From NCBI GenBank assembly GCA_922989275.2, contig OV277864.1:3038001-3102000 (forward strand): a stretch of 64,000 nt of DNA, given 5' to 3'. Below the pieces are notes generated by a model that did not search any database, was not told the DNA's origin, and saw nothing but the letters and a program-made list of their open reading frames with translations. This document shows, one piece after another, positions 33,001-48,000 of the stretch. Source of the stretch: Gari tellinella (lineage: Eukaryota; Mollusca; Bivalvia; Cardiida; Psammobiidae). Both the position numbers and the translations under genes were made by a program. How positions within the stretch are numbered: position 1 is the stretch's first letter; each line of letters starts with the position of its first letter.

Positions 33001-36000
33001 TGCGTTTGCGTACGTTTGCGTTTAAACGGGAAAGAATAACAGATTCTCCACTGTATGCATTGTTGTGTCATGCATTAACCCATATATTCCTGAACATTGC
33101 AATGACCTCTGCCTTTGTGATCGCTGAATCATTTCATTATTAATATATAAAGGTGATCTAAATACATTTAAGTGTTTGTCAATATACATGTACATGTAAC
33201 AGCTCTTTTTATATGAAAACAAAACACCACAGTGCATGTCCTGATGAGACCCGCCTCAATCAGCGTCTTATCTGAGTCTACACCGTTTGCCAATGACCTC
33301 ATAAGTAGACAAGAATGCACTAGGCTTAAACGGATTACATGTATGCGATCACCTGTATTTGACTTTCAACATACTCCCTTAATCTGCATTCGCTAATACT
33401 TGTTTGAATATATACTAAAGCATGTGTGTCCAAAACTATACATTGACATGTTTTAAACGTACAAATGTAGCTGTGTCAACTTCCTCATCACTCACTCACG
33501 TTTTAAAACAGTTTCCGTCCTGATAAGAGGACATGGCATTCGGAGTCTAACCAGGTTCATCTTTGATTGGAAATGATATCAATGATTTCTGCAGTTACAA
33601 CTCCAAATTTGTATGTAGATGAAAATGAAATTGAGGCGATAATGCGGTAATGACAGAATTATCACAGATAGTGAATATCAATACTTGCAACAGTGTCACT
33701 ACTTTTATACAGTGGAACAGACATCACGTTTATCTTTACCATCTACAGTGGAGAATCTGTTATTCTTTCCCGTTTAAACGCAAACGTACGCAAACGCAAA
33801 GCGCTAAAACGTAGAAAAGAACAACTTTTGGACAATTCTGATATTTCATGTTTATCTTGGTGGCAAAAAGTTTGGAGCCTGATCAGACGCCGGGTTACCC
33901 GGCGTCTGATCTGGCTCCAAACTGTTTGCAGAGGAAATAATAGTTTTAGCGTAAACGCGTTTATTTAGAAAGAATAACAGATTCTCCACTGTATCTTTAC
34001 CATCTAACATGTACCTCAAACGAAATACAAACTCATTGCAATAGAACGTAGACAATGACAACTTTTTGACAATTCTAGCTATTAATTTTAATCTAAGGTG
34101 ATAAACAGTTTGGAGCCTGATCAGTCAGACGCCGGGTTACCCGACGTCTGATCTGGCTCTAAATTGTTACAAAGAACGAAATTTTAGCTTCAAAGCGTTT
34201 ATTTGGAAAACAAATAACGTTTTCCCCACTCTATAGAATCGCTCCGATACCCAATGTAGCCCTATCGACAGGGTCTGAACATTTTGCTCATTTATACAAT
34301 ATTTATTTAATTACTTAGAATTCCAAGTAGACTGGTTCATATTTTGGTAACTCAAATTATCCACAAGGGAACCTAATAACCCACAATAGTTACTTAATGT
34401 TGAAAGAGTTATATGACTACCAGCATACCTGTACATCGATGGTACACGAGCTTTTATAGATGGCAGGTGGAATCCAGTTGACCCGTCCGTTAGGGTAGAC
34501 AATAACATTTGATCTGTATGAAACCTCGTAATTCCCGTCAGCGCTGAAATTTAAATACATATACAGTAAATCCTCTCAATTCTGACCACTAAATTGTGTT
34601 AATTAGTATGTGTGTACGAAAGGTGACTGCTTAAAGCAAGATGACAGTTAAACAGAAAGCTCAGGTAGGAGCTTTCTGTTTTACTGTCACCTTGCTTTAA
34701 GCTGTCACCTGTCTTTTAAACATTAATTAGCCTTCGTTTTAATGGTCGTAATAGAGAGGTTTTCCTGTATTATATTGCTTTAGTGGAGAAGACATTTGAT
34801 CTTGGACCTACAGCATCTAGTGACATACTAAAGGGTTAGTATAATGAACCTTTGTTTATCTATATACAGTGGAGAAAACGTTATTCTTTCAGAATAAACG
34901 CGTTTACGCTTAAACTATTATTTCCATTGCAAACAGTTCGGAGCCTGATCAGACGTCGGGTGACCCGGCGTCTGCTCTGGCTCCAAACTATTTGCCACTC
35001 AGCTTAACGGCATACGCTACCAATTCGTGAGAAACCTAGTTGTTATTTTCTACATGTTAGTGTATTGCGTTTGCGTTTCGTTTGCATTTGAACGGGAACG
35101 AATAACGGGTTTTCCACTGTAGTAGAAGGTTTATCTGTAGAGTTGATGTATAAAGTAGAGTAGTTAATTTGCAGATGCGAAAAGAAAATCAGCAATGAAT
35201 ATGTTTGCATATCATTTAGCATCCGTATTAAACCAAACTCATTATTATGAAAACTAAAATAAACAAGGCGGGATTTGAACACTGGAAGATATGGTCTGAA
35301 GCGGTAATCATATACATTGTACATGTATATCACTTTAAAGCTACAAAAACAAATAGAGGTGAACATAAAGTTATTGACGCGTGTTTTTATTGTTTGTTCG
35401 GTTGATATTGTTGTTTTTGTTTTTGTTTTTTGTTGTTGTTTTTATCTTGGGGGAGGGGGGGGGGGGGTATTGTTGACGGGATGAATCAGTAAGACTTATC
35501 CAACATCAATAAGCAATGAGGATTACACGAGACATAAGTGGATTAAATAAGGACCAGTGGTGTAGTTGTAATTGACTTGCTGTTGAAGGACGGATGCCTT
35601 GGGTTTTACAGCACTGCGACACAAAATATGTCATGCATGTATAGCGCCGATTGAAAATGAGGGATACATGTAATGAGATGAGATGATGTTGATTTCAGGA
35701 AAATGATTTCGGCTAATATCATTCGTTGCGAAGCAGGGCATGGAATAAAACGATCGATCTGCCTTCCTTTTAGTTCTTGGCAGGAGGGATAATCTCGGTC
35801 TAATAGACGGAAACATTCCCATCGACAATAATATTAATAAGCTCCAGAACCACGATAAGGTAGGAAGGTTTCTAGGGCTTTTGAAGGAATACACGTACAT
35901 ACATGTACATACCTACATTTTAAATAAATAAACGTTATTTTCCCATTTAAACGAAATTAAACACAAAAGCACTGTAATAAAGTGTTTAAGTGTGCAACCT

Positions 36001-39000
36001 TTGAATAACATTCAAACTGACTAGATTGGTGAAGTCTTTTCTATTGTGAAAATATGTCACCTTCTGACATCTGCTAACGTCTTCTCTACTGAACATTATA
36101 AACCACTATAAAACAGGCGTGGCTCAGTATTAAGTGCATGTAGCTGCTCATCGAAACAATGCAAACAGCGCCTGAGATTCTGTATGAGCTGTCTGTTTAA
36201 CTTCCTCCATGATTTCAGCTATTATCTGTCTGAAACTTGATTAATGAGTTGGAGTGGTCGTAATAGCGGGATCTTATTCTACAGTAGAGAAAACGTTATT
36301 CTGTCCCGTCTAAACGAAACGAAACGAAAAAACGCAAAACACTAAAACATAGAAAAGTTCAACTTTTGGACAATTCTGATAATTCATGTTTATCTTGGTG
36401 ACAAACAGTTTGGAGCCTGATCAGACGCCGGGTTACCCAGCGTCTGATCTGGCTCCAAACTGTTTGCAATTGAAATAATAGTTTTAGCGTAAACGCTTTT
36501 ATTGGGAAAGAATAACGTTTTATCCACTGTATGAGCTCTGTAAATGACACTTGTTTGTGTGGTGTCTGAAACGTGCCTGTGACTACAGTTGAGAAGACGT
36601 TTCCTAATACAGTGCTCCCTCCCTACAACGGCCCTCCGTACAACGACTCTCTCCTTACAACGACATTCGCCGCTGTTTCAAAGAAAATGATGTCTAATGC
36701 TTGCATTTCTGTAAAACCGTCTGCTTAAAATTGTTGTCTGCTGTTTTACTTACATACATGACATTTTGACAGAAAACACATAATGAAGAGTGACAAACAG
36801 CTTGAATCCAGACCAGACGCCGCGTAACGGGACGTCTGATCTGTATTCAAGCTGTTTGCAAATGTAAACTAATTGCCCTCCCTACAACAGCTCCATCCGA
36901 ACAACGCATACACATTTTGTCTTCCATTGGATGTCGTTGTAGAGAGTGAGCGCTATATACGTGTTTCCAGTGGAGAAGACTTATTCATGGCCGTTTAAAC
37001 TCAAACAAAACCCACCCGCATTGCAATAAAACGTAGCAAATACCACATTGTTGGCAATTCTGACCATTAATTTTTATCTGAGTGGAAAATAATTTGGAAC
37101 CTGATCAGACGCCCGGTTACCCTGCATCTGATCTAGCTCCCATCTGCTTGCACTGGAAATAATAGTTTTAGCGTAAACGCGTTTATTGGGAAAGAATAAC
37201 GCCTTCTCCACTGTATGATTAACAACTTTGTCCGTTGACAACAGTTTGGAGCCGGATTTAGACACATACGGGGTAAACCGGCATCTGATCAGGCTCCAAA
37301 CTGTTTTTCATTCATGTTGAAGTAAAGATATGGCAATAATACATGTATACAACTTCTAGAAGCTTTTTTAACTTTTAACTCGATATAACTGAATACAGAA
37401 AATGACCACCCCCTCTGACGGCCATGTATTTCGACGGATCGAAATTCTTTGAACAACGCATCAATTGCATCAATTGAGAAAACATATTGGTGTAAAACAA
37501 ATCGGACCAATAGTATCGGAGAAGAAGATTTTTCTTTATTTTGTGAATGGTTGCCATGGCATCAAGAAAAGTACCCCACCACTAAACATCATTTAGACCA
37601 ATGTTTTCAGAGGAACCGGACACTCTCCAGACACCGGAGGCGGACGAGAGACTTCGGGGACCAGAGGTCGGCGATCACAACAGTTCAACTTGAGCCTTTG
37701 ACTCAGGTGAGCTAAAAGGTGATTTGAAGAACAAAGAAATAAAATTATGGCCTTATTAGGACATCCCTTGAAGCTTTAACACATGTAGATGCCTTATTCT
37801 TTGCTGTTGAGTTGTACATGTATTTAGCTCCAACCTGTTTTAAAAGACTAAAATTTCCATATTTGTTTGGTACATGTAGCAGCTTAACTCGTGTCTGACC
37901 AACTAATATGTATAATGTTATAATGTAGATTTAACCATACTCTGAGGTAATTGGTTTTGCTCTAAGCTCGCGTAGTCTCCCTCGAGAGTCTCGAGCCAAT
38001 TAAAAACTAATCATATTGGATTCTGTCTCTACTATTGTGTGGTTGTGTGTTTTAATAGCAGCTTCGGGTTGTCCCCAAAGTACCGCTACAGTAGACACCA
38101 CGATGCTCTCCCAACGAAATCTAAACGCAATGCAATCAATGTAAACAATGATACATTCTTGGAGATAACAGTACTGTTGAGACCCTTTTAGGCACTGAGT
38201 TACAGTGGAGAAAACGTTACATGTATTATTTCTCAATAAACGCGTTTAATCTAAATGTATTATTTGCAGTGCAAACGGTTTGGAGCTAGATCAGACGGCG
38301 GGTAACCCGGCGACTGATCAGGCTCCAAACTGTTTGCAACTCAGATAAAAAAAAATGGTCAGAATTGTCAACTAGTTGTCATTTTCTACCTTTTATTGTA
38401 ATGCGAGAAAACGTTATTCTCTCACGTTCAAACGCAAGCGAAACGCAAACACAGAGCTCTTTATCGTAAAAAAGTACAACCTTTGAATAATTTTGATTAT
38501 TTATATTTATATTGGTGGCAAACAATTTGGAGCCTGATCAGACGCCGGGTTACCCGGCGTCTGATCAGGCTCCAAAATATTTGCAATATAAATAATAGTT
38601 TTAGCGTAAACGCGTTTATTGGGAAAGAATAACGTATTCTCCACTGTACTCGTCGTCCTGCCAGGCTCCAAACAGTTTTCAAAGGCATTATTGTTTATAA
38701 CCATACGCCTTTATTCCTGGAAAATACTGTCTTCTTTCCTGTAATTCATTTTTATGATTCTTTAAACTGAAAACATCACTCACTTGAGTATTTGTGCTTA
38801 ATTAATGTTCGTTTGCTTCTTAGTTATTGTATGTAACTAGAAACAAGAAATATCTTTAAAAAAGATATTCGGCGGAATGAGTGGTTGAACTAAGGCTATA
38901 TAGATGGGTGTGCAAAATTGAATGAAATTGAGGTTTTCAAAGAATTGTAATATCTTGGATTGAAAAGCAAAAAATAAAAGTATACAATTGAAACAGTAAC

Positions 39001-42000
39001 TTTTATCTAAAATGCAAAACTATCATGTACAGAAATGCAAAACAAAACAATAATTTAACTCATATCCTAGCTACTGGTAGGAGATCCTCACATTAATCTA
39101 TTGTTCTATATATCAAACTTCATTCATTGAGTTTATTGAAACAAACTATATAGCATACACAAATGTACAGATTCAACAGTCTGCTCTACTTCACTCTTGT
39201 AAATAATGATGAAACCACACAATTGTGTTTAACTCACTTGAGTCCATTTATATTTAATATTGCTTTTAATGTATGGTAAATGTGTACAAATAGTTAACAA
39301 TTAAAACAAATTGGTAGTAAACAATTACAAAACACCTAGCTTCCTCTGTATTTCAGATGTCATCTTAAATTGCATCAGCCCCCAGTGTAGTAAACAGTCT
39401 GGTCTGTGTCTCTAAATTTTACACTCACAGCCATATCTGGGAAAACTGTAATTGGACATAGACCAGCCTACAGGGCTCCAGATAAGAGGGAGTAAACTAA
39501 ACAAATCACATTTATTCACTCATTTCAGCACCAAACCCTATGGTGTTACCACTCATTTTGATTGTCTCGAAGAGACAATTCAAATGTTTAGTGACACCAC
39601 AGGGTTTAATGCACAAATAAAGATGTTAAGTTTTGAAATAATTCCCTTATCTGGAGCCCTGGCTACTATCCAATCAGACTATTCAGTTTCAACAGGTGCT
39701 CTCAAGTCTAAATTTCTGATCAAATATAATTGGTTGAAATGTGTGGCCAAACAGAAAGTGTGGCTAAATAGAAACCAGACAGCTCCGCCGAAAAATGAGC
39801 TAGTTCGCATATGCCGCTTTCATTACACAAATAACCATATATTCATAGTTTTACTGAATAAATATTGAAACAAGATTCTACCATTTTGATCCTGATCAGA
39901 CGTCGCGGAACGCAACCAAACTGATTGCAAACATATTGTACAAACTGGCAACATTTTTAACATGTTAGCGATAAGTTTTTATCTGAAGAGGAAACAGTTT
40001 GTAGCCGGTCTAAACTATTTGTAGTAGGCAAAAGGCTTCTACATAAAAGAACAACATTTTCTCCACAGTTTTACCTCGACATTAGTTAAACAGCGATCCC
40101 TCTCTACTATGATACCCAATGGGAGACACAATGTGTGTGCCTTGTTCGGAGGGTTTTGTTGTAGGGAAGGAAATTTGCTTACAATTGCAAACTGCTTGAT
40201 TCTAGATCAGACACCACGTAACGCGGTGTCTGATCTGAATTCAAGCTGTTTGTCTCTAGTCATTGTTTTTGTGCTGTCAAATTGTCCAAGGTGTGACTGT
40301 GGGCAAAACAGCAGAACGACAGTTTTAAGCAGACGATATTTCAGAAATGAAAGTATAAGACATATTATAATGGTCTTGTTTGGGGAACAGCGGCAAAGGT
40401 CATTGTAAGGAGGGAATCGTTGTTTTGTGGCGTTGTAGGGAGGAAGCACTGTCAAATCGATTAGACAAAGTCTGTCTACATAAATATGGTTGTGCTCAAT
40501 CCGTTAATCCCATTTCAAACAATGTTGAGCCGGATGAGAAAGCGGGTTCACGAAACCAGGCATCTGACATGGCTCCAAAATGTTTGTCACTAAAAAATTA
40601 ATCATCGGAGCTTTAAAAAGACTAGTTACAATGTATATTCTGCATTTTATTTTATTGTATATCATTTGTTTTTAATTATTTCAAAGGGGAGAGAATAACG
40701 TCCGTATCATTAGTTTGACAAAGTTATGTTTGCATACTTGCTTGATTCTTGGTCATATGTTGATTCCTCAGACATCATGACCTAAGTCATTGTGATGGTA
40801 ATAAGTACAAGGCGACGGTAACTCAATTAGTAGGTCGCCCACTGTTTTATTAGGTTTAGGGTCGTATCTATGCATTGTAAACGTTAGAAGTAGTGCACCA
40901 ACCGCCGTTGGCCGTCTATCTGTCCTGTTAGCCTCTCTTTTACAGTTGAGAATACGTTATTCTATCCTAACTAATACTGTGTTAAAATAATAATGTTTAT
41001 TAAAAAGAAAAATGTTGAGTCGGATCAGACACCGACATAAACTATTTGCGACTACTATTTTATAAACCCTCTTCATTTTCAGAAGAGTGTTAACTTCTTC
41101 TTTCTATTTGAGTTGGCATTTATGTACACCGGCGTCTGATTAGGCTTTAAACTGTTTGCCTTTTAGATTACCCTTAATGGTCAGATTTGCCAAACATGTT
41201 TTTTTTCTACATTTCATTGCAATGCGTTTGTGTTTCGTGTGCGTTTAAACTGGAAAGAATAACGTCTTCTCCACCACATGTATATGTTCGTTCTGTATTC
41301 CTTGTAAACAAGCTTTTATTCCAGTTCAATGTTGAGAAATATGCTCCAAACAACGTAAATGTCTTCAAAAGTCAACATTAGCCTAAAACTGTTATATAAT
41401 ATACCAAAAACGAAGCATTCGTGATTTGTTATCAAGGCTAAAGGTGATCAAGTGGTGCCCTATAGTATGACTAACATATCGATTATTGAGCTCGTGGACC
41501 AAGGGAGATAATGGTTTACGTATCATGAACAACTGTGATCAAGTACGACAACTATGTAAATATGTCCTGCATTCTTGGACATGATCACATTGGACTAAAA
41601 ATGGTATACAGTGTACCAAATTCAGCTACCATAAGATGTTCTCACACATCACATTTGGTATTTCTAGTTGTTGTGTTGTGTTTTGTTCTATAAATGAGTT
41701 TAAAGATCAACGACATCCCATCATCTCAAACTACGCATATATGTGTTGTATGGGAAATATCCGGAGGACAAGTGTTTTAATATATTGTTCTATTATTGAG
41801 TCGTGTTGACTTTTAAAAGACACAAGAGACTACGCCATCCCAAGATATACTCACACACAAAATATGGTAATCCTGGCTGATGTGTTACAATGTATAGGAC
41901 ATGTGATATAGGCAATCTAGAAGCTCTAATTCTAATCCAATTTACCCTAATGGCCAGGTACATGTATATGTAACTATCACAACAAAATGGCCAGGTTAAT

Positions 42001-45000
42001 GCCACAAGAGATGGTCAAGTTACATGTAACGTTTTACACTTAGTTGCAAGTTATTTTGGTCACAAGTACATGTATCGATTATGAGCCCGGACGGGCACAC
42101 GAACAATTCAGTAAATTTATACATCCAGGCTATGCTTTATGGACATACAAGCGAAACATAACGCGCACGTAATGCAATAAAATGTAGAAAATTGAATTTC
42201 TCTTTTAAAAGTGAATGTACATGTAGGTTAGAGCCTGAAACTCGAGATCCGACGTCTGGTCTATCTTTAAAATGGAAATAGTTGTTTGAGCACTTACAAG
42301 TTAATCGAGAAAGAATAACGTCTTCTACAGTGTAAAGTAGCATACATTAGTGAAAATCGTATTATTTACACGAAACCAATAGCGAATTTGATGCGAACAG
42401 ACCTGTAATCGTGTTTATGTTAAGACAATAATGTAACATCATCTTCATTGTAGCATTATCAATTAACCTAAATGGTGTAGGTAATTAAGCTAGGTTTCTC
42501 TGTACTGTCTAAGATGTAATGAGCACCCTTTCGTGAAACTTTCTGGCAACTTTTGTAGACAGATTGCAACTTAACTCAGAGCGACAGAAATGCAGAACGT
42601 CTTATGCATTGCACATGTTCAATTAAATCACAGTACAATGTACGACCACTAAAACGACACTTAATTGATTGCGTGAAAGACAGGCGACAGCTTAAAGCAA
42701 GGTAACCGTCAGAAATAAACCTTTTAACATGTTTCTTTGAATCTGAATTTTGTTTATCATTTTATTTATCATATTGCATTGTACAGCACAAACACATTCT
42801 ATGTGTAGCATTCTTACATAAATATATCTGGAGAGATAATATACCAAAAACATCTAAGCTGAAGTAAATGTGCATTTCAATATAACATAAGTCCTGGAAT
42901 AGTTGAAGAAAAAAAAAGTTGATGACAAAGAAGGAGAAGAAGAAGAGGGAGACGAAAAAAGAAAAACAGTTAAAGGAAAAGAAAAATATGTAGAGGGGAG
43001 CAAACAGCTATTGTTTTTAATCTACTAGTAAAAATCAATCTCATTTTACACCATGCAGGGCAAGTTTGTCCTTTCGTTTGGCAATATGTCTTTCTGTATG
43101 GACTTTGTCCTGCATATATTTTTAAGAGTTTGAAGTTTGGTCTTTCTTTTAAACATCTGCATCGAAAGATGTAATATTTTGCCAATAAGATGGACTAATT
43201 GACAGGTGTTTTGTATACTTTTTGTTCTGGTAGCCCTAGTGAAATTGTTTCAAAATTAAATTTATAGTAAGATTATTTGTTTTTAACATATTCAGTATGT
43301 TTGACCAGATCTCTTGTGAGTATCTACATTCCCAGAAAAGATGGTAAATGTTCTCTGTGTGTTGGCAACAGAAATCACACAAAGTAGAATTGACTATAGA
43401 TTATTTAAAAAGTGCTTTATTTGTTTTAACTATTCTCATCAAATATGTATACTTGAAGTTTCTGAGTGTTTCTGAATTTGCAAAACAACAAACAGAGGAG
43501 AAGATATTCTTTCCCATGCAACGCGTTTATGCTAAAACTCTTATGAACACTAAAACCAGTGATGAACACAATTAGACTCCAATCTGTTTGCAACGCATTT
43601 TAAATCAAATCATCAAAAATTTCAAAACACTGTCAATTTCAACATTTTAGTGCTATGGGTTTGTATTTAGTTTGCGTTACAAAATGGCAAGGACAACGTA
43701 TTCTCCATTTAAAAGACAAAACAACTGACAATTTCAATTGGCGATACCCGGACAATGAATGGTTTCATGTTCCATCGTTTAAATTGGCACTGAAAACGAG
43801 TTCAACTTTAACCCCTTTACAGCCTTATCCTGTGCGCATTTTCATTGGGGAAAGTTTAATCCTGATCAGACGCCGAGTCATCGGTACCAGTTCAGAATCT
43901 ATAACAGTTGACCAATCAAATCGCATAAATTATGCGTTTAACAAAATGCCAAAAATCCAAATTTGAAATATTTGAATAGACGACAACATTTTATTTTTAA
44001 CGAATTTCTAGCCGAGAAAGGGTTAATCAAATCTTGAAAGAGGGGTGTTCATAAAGCATGTGAAGCACGCACCGACGTAATGCAATCCTGACATGCTGAA
44101 GACTGGTATAAATATTTAATAGCTACCGTCTAGCTGATAATGCCAGGGTTTCTACTTGCCTTGTCACTCGTAATCTCCCACTGTTTGACCACTTCTCAAT
44201 CTACATTTTGTACGTACAGTGGAGAAAACGTTATTCTTTCCCAATAAACGCGTTTATGCTAATATTAGTATTTCCATTACAAACGGTTTGGAGTCTGATC
44301 AGACGCCGGGTAACCCGGCGTCTGATCTGGCTCCAAGCTGTTTGTCACTCAAATTAACATGAGTCAAAATCGTCGAAAAGGTGTCCTTTCCTACGTTTTT
44401 TTGCAATGCGTTTGCGTTCCGTTTAAACGGGTAAGAATAACGTTTTACCACTGTACGTACAATCTCCTCTCGCATAAAAAGACATTCTCATTTCACAAAG
44501 ACGTTATCCTGTCCCTCTTTAAATAAATAAGAACATACGGTACGTAGGTCCACACGTTTTTTTACATTGCGCCTGTCTTACAAATGTACTGCCTATAAAT
44601 TTACTTTGAAATGAAACGTCAGACAACAATGCTTAAGTAGACGACAATACGACAGCAACAGTGCTGCCATTTCTCCGGATTTTTAAGGAATCTTCCTTAT
44701 CTTATACTTAGAAATTCAAAATCAACTCTATATGGTATGCAGCTCTAATACAAAGGTTAAGGACTCACTTGTTAAACAGCACTATGTCTGGGGTCCATGC
44801 CTTTTCTGGTCGTATACGCAGCGCCTGAATGTTACCGAACTTCTTAGGGTCCCATGTCAGCTGATAGTCAGTCCAGTACTGAAATCGGAATTGAAATGGT
44901 TAGAAGTGGACGACTAGTAACCATTGGTTAAAGTATGGGACAGTTTACGCAGAAACAAAAGAAACAAAACGCAGTGCATTACAAGACATGCCAACTTACT

Positions 45001-48000
45001 ATACATGCAAGTTTGACGGTTTGTTTTATTGAGAAATATATTAAAGTAACACTCAGCATTCACATATTACTCCATATAAAATGTATCATTTTATACAGTC
45101 ATGAATACATTGTACATGTATGCATCACAATATATGTTCTGTATCCTATCGGAGAAAACCATAAAGCTACATGTAGCTGCCATATAAACAGTGCCTGAAC
45201 ACTATTTGACACTCATTTCTGTTTTTTTAACCCTTTTCTCCATAATAAACGTCTTTTGACGCCTTTGAATTATTCTACTACTGAAGAAAACAGTTCAATT
45301 TTATACAGTCATGAATATGTATCCTGATGAGAGGGCTCTTGCAAGAGCAAGTTCTCCTCTGGTTGTCCTTTTGCTTTCTAGCAATACGAAAGTATTATTG
45401 AATACTGCTATATCAAAGTGATTATAAACTTACATAGAAATATCCTGGCTACTTTTGCTGCTTTGTCATTTATATACTTATTGCATATGTCTTTGCTACA
45501 TATCCCTTATATCTGTGTAAATGACCAAAGGCGATGTGTATTGCTGCTATGCTAATACAACTAAAACTAAAACTGTAAAACTTAACTATAGATAGTCAAA
45601 ATGGACTACAGATGGTATTAATTTCAAAATATTACAAGCATTGTGTCATACATTGCAGAGTTACTGTTGATTAGAGTTAATCATATATTGGAGAATTATT
45701 AAACGAGTCCGGGTGACTGAATTAAACATGTTGTAGCCAGATCAAACATCAAACGATTTAACGATTTGGCACTCAGGTGTAATTAATTAATATCTTATTC
45801 TAGGGCATTTCGTTTTCTTAAGTTTAGTAAGTTGCATATGCATTACGTTCTGTTTATTAGGCAAATAATAAAACAATTTGTCCTGTTTAGAATACAAAAC
45901 TAACCTAGATCATATTACAGTGGGATAAAGGTTAGTTCTGTATTCTAAACAGAACCATGTCTGCTCGCTGTTGAAGAGGATGTCAAATATTGATCTAGCA
46001 TTCATGCAATACAATGACTTTGCAGTGAATATTAAACACACATTTAGCCCCATACAATCATCTACTGAGAAAATGACTCTCTGATCTCATTACAGTGATC
46101 CCTCCCTACAAAGGCTCTCCGAACAACACGCCCCTTTTTACACCAATGCTTGCCCTGTTCCCTAAACAAGACCATAATGTCTAACGATATCGTCGGCCTA
46201 AAATTGTCGTTTGCAGTTTTTCTCAAAGTTAGGCATTAGGCATTTTGACACAAGAAACATAAAGACAAGTGACAAACAGTTTTGACCCAGATCAGACGAC
46301 GGCTCAAGTGGCGTCTGCTTTGAGCTCATACGTTGGCAAATTTCAGCTCAGCACTCAATATTAACTTAATGTTCCTCCCTATAACAACACCCACTGAACA
46401 ACACACACAATCTGTGTCTCCCAGTGTGTATTGTAGAGAGGGGGCACTGTACTAAACTTAGAACATATGCATTTTGACTCACATCACTAGTACGAGGTAG
46501 AGTCAAACATTTTAAAAGCTGACCAGAAACCGCGTATATCGGGGTTTGATGTTGATTAAACCTGATGTCAATTGCAAGTGAAGAGAGGGAATAGGTTATT
46601 CTGTCCCTTTTAAACGTAAACGAAACGCAAACGCATGGCAATAAAACGTAGATAATAACAACTTGTTGACAATTCTGACTATTTATTTTAATCTGAGTGG
46701 CAAACAGTTACCCGGCTGTTTGGAATGGAAATCATAGTTTAAGCGAAAAAACGTTTATTTGATAAGAATAATGTTTTCTCCACTGTGGTTATGTTAAGCA
46801 TTTGAAGGGTTGATCTGTGTTAACTTTCAATATACATTGTACAGTAGACATTACTTCATTCTTCTCCGTTTATATAAAGCTTAACGCAAACGCAATACAT
46901 GTACAATAAAATGTAACACCTGCCAACGATTTGGAAATATTGACGATCTATTTTAACCCATATCACGCTGAATTATGTGAAGTGTGGTCTGGTAGAAATA
47001 TATCGTCTGCGAAAAATATATATTAAGATATTAATATGAGCGGCAAACAGCTAGGATCCATATCAGACGCCTGATTCAAAAAATCATCTTCCTAAAACCA
47101 TCATCTTCCTGAATCATCAACCTGAATTCATCATCATTTGATATCACATTTCCGAAATCATCATCTTCCTGAAATCATTCTGAAATCATCATCATATCAT
47201 ATCATTCGTCGGCGCTATATGACCTGTTTTGTGTCAGGAAGTACAGCCCAACTCAGCCATCCATTCCGAAATAATCTGCCAGAAATTATGTTCTAGAAAT
47301 CCTCATCTTTCTTCTTTTTTTTTTTTTTTTAAAAATAAAGTGCCATTTCTTTGAATTAATGTACATGTATATAACTAAATTTAATTGTATGATTGACGAG
47401 ATGTTAACCCTTTCACTCTCAATGACGCCTTTTAAGCGCGTTTGCAAACGGTGTGTTTCCTAATCAGACGCCGTGTAACCCGGCGTCTGATCAGGACCAA
47501 AGCTGTTTGACAATCTTCTCGATATCTATTAATTCATAATACCTTAAATCTTACTTTGACACGTGTCTTGCAGACAACAATACTGAAGCAAACGACTGTA
47601 AAGCAGTGAGGGGGTAAACATCTCCCAAATAATTTGATCATGAAAGGATTAAACGAGTCTTAAAGTGCAATTTCTTAGAATTAATGTAAAAAACTACTTT
47701 TTAACTTTATGATTAACGAGATGTCAAACTAGTCTTAATACCATATATTTGAATATTAACGTTAACTGTATTTCATGTATTGTAAAACGCCATTGAATAC
47801 ATACAACTGTAAAAACAGGCGTTAAATAAAACAAAAACAGTTTCAGTTGCAGAATCTTTTTTAAACTGACGAAAAGCTAAATAAGAGTGACAATTAGTTT
47901 GGATCTGATCTGTTGGCAAATATATGCCAAATCGCACTTAGCACATTGAGTTACAATCTGTTTGGAGGCCGACAGGGCGATATAGCGTCTGGTCTGGCTC

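Noticed and set aside
37449..37715. 88-codon frame ending near a CAG|GTGAGC donor-like site, considered as a plus-strand exon
   Set aside because: Lies in a probable interspersed repeat on the strand opposite to the receptor, with no known domain and no partner exon.
39452..39868. 138-codon plus-strand open frame
   Set aside because: It spans the inverted-repeat element at 39472-39661 and unrelated sequence, with no recognisable domain.
43655..43966. 103-codon open frame
   Set aside because: Crosses the end of a family A relic and the start of a family C element; no motif.
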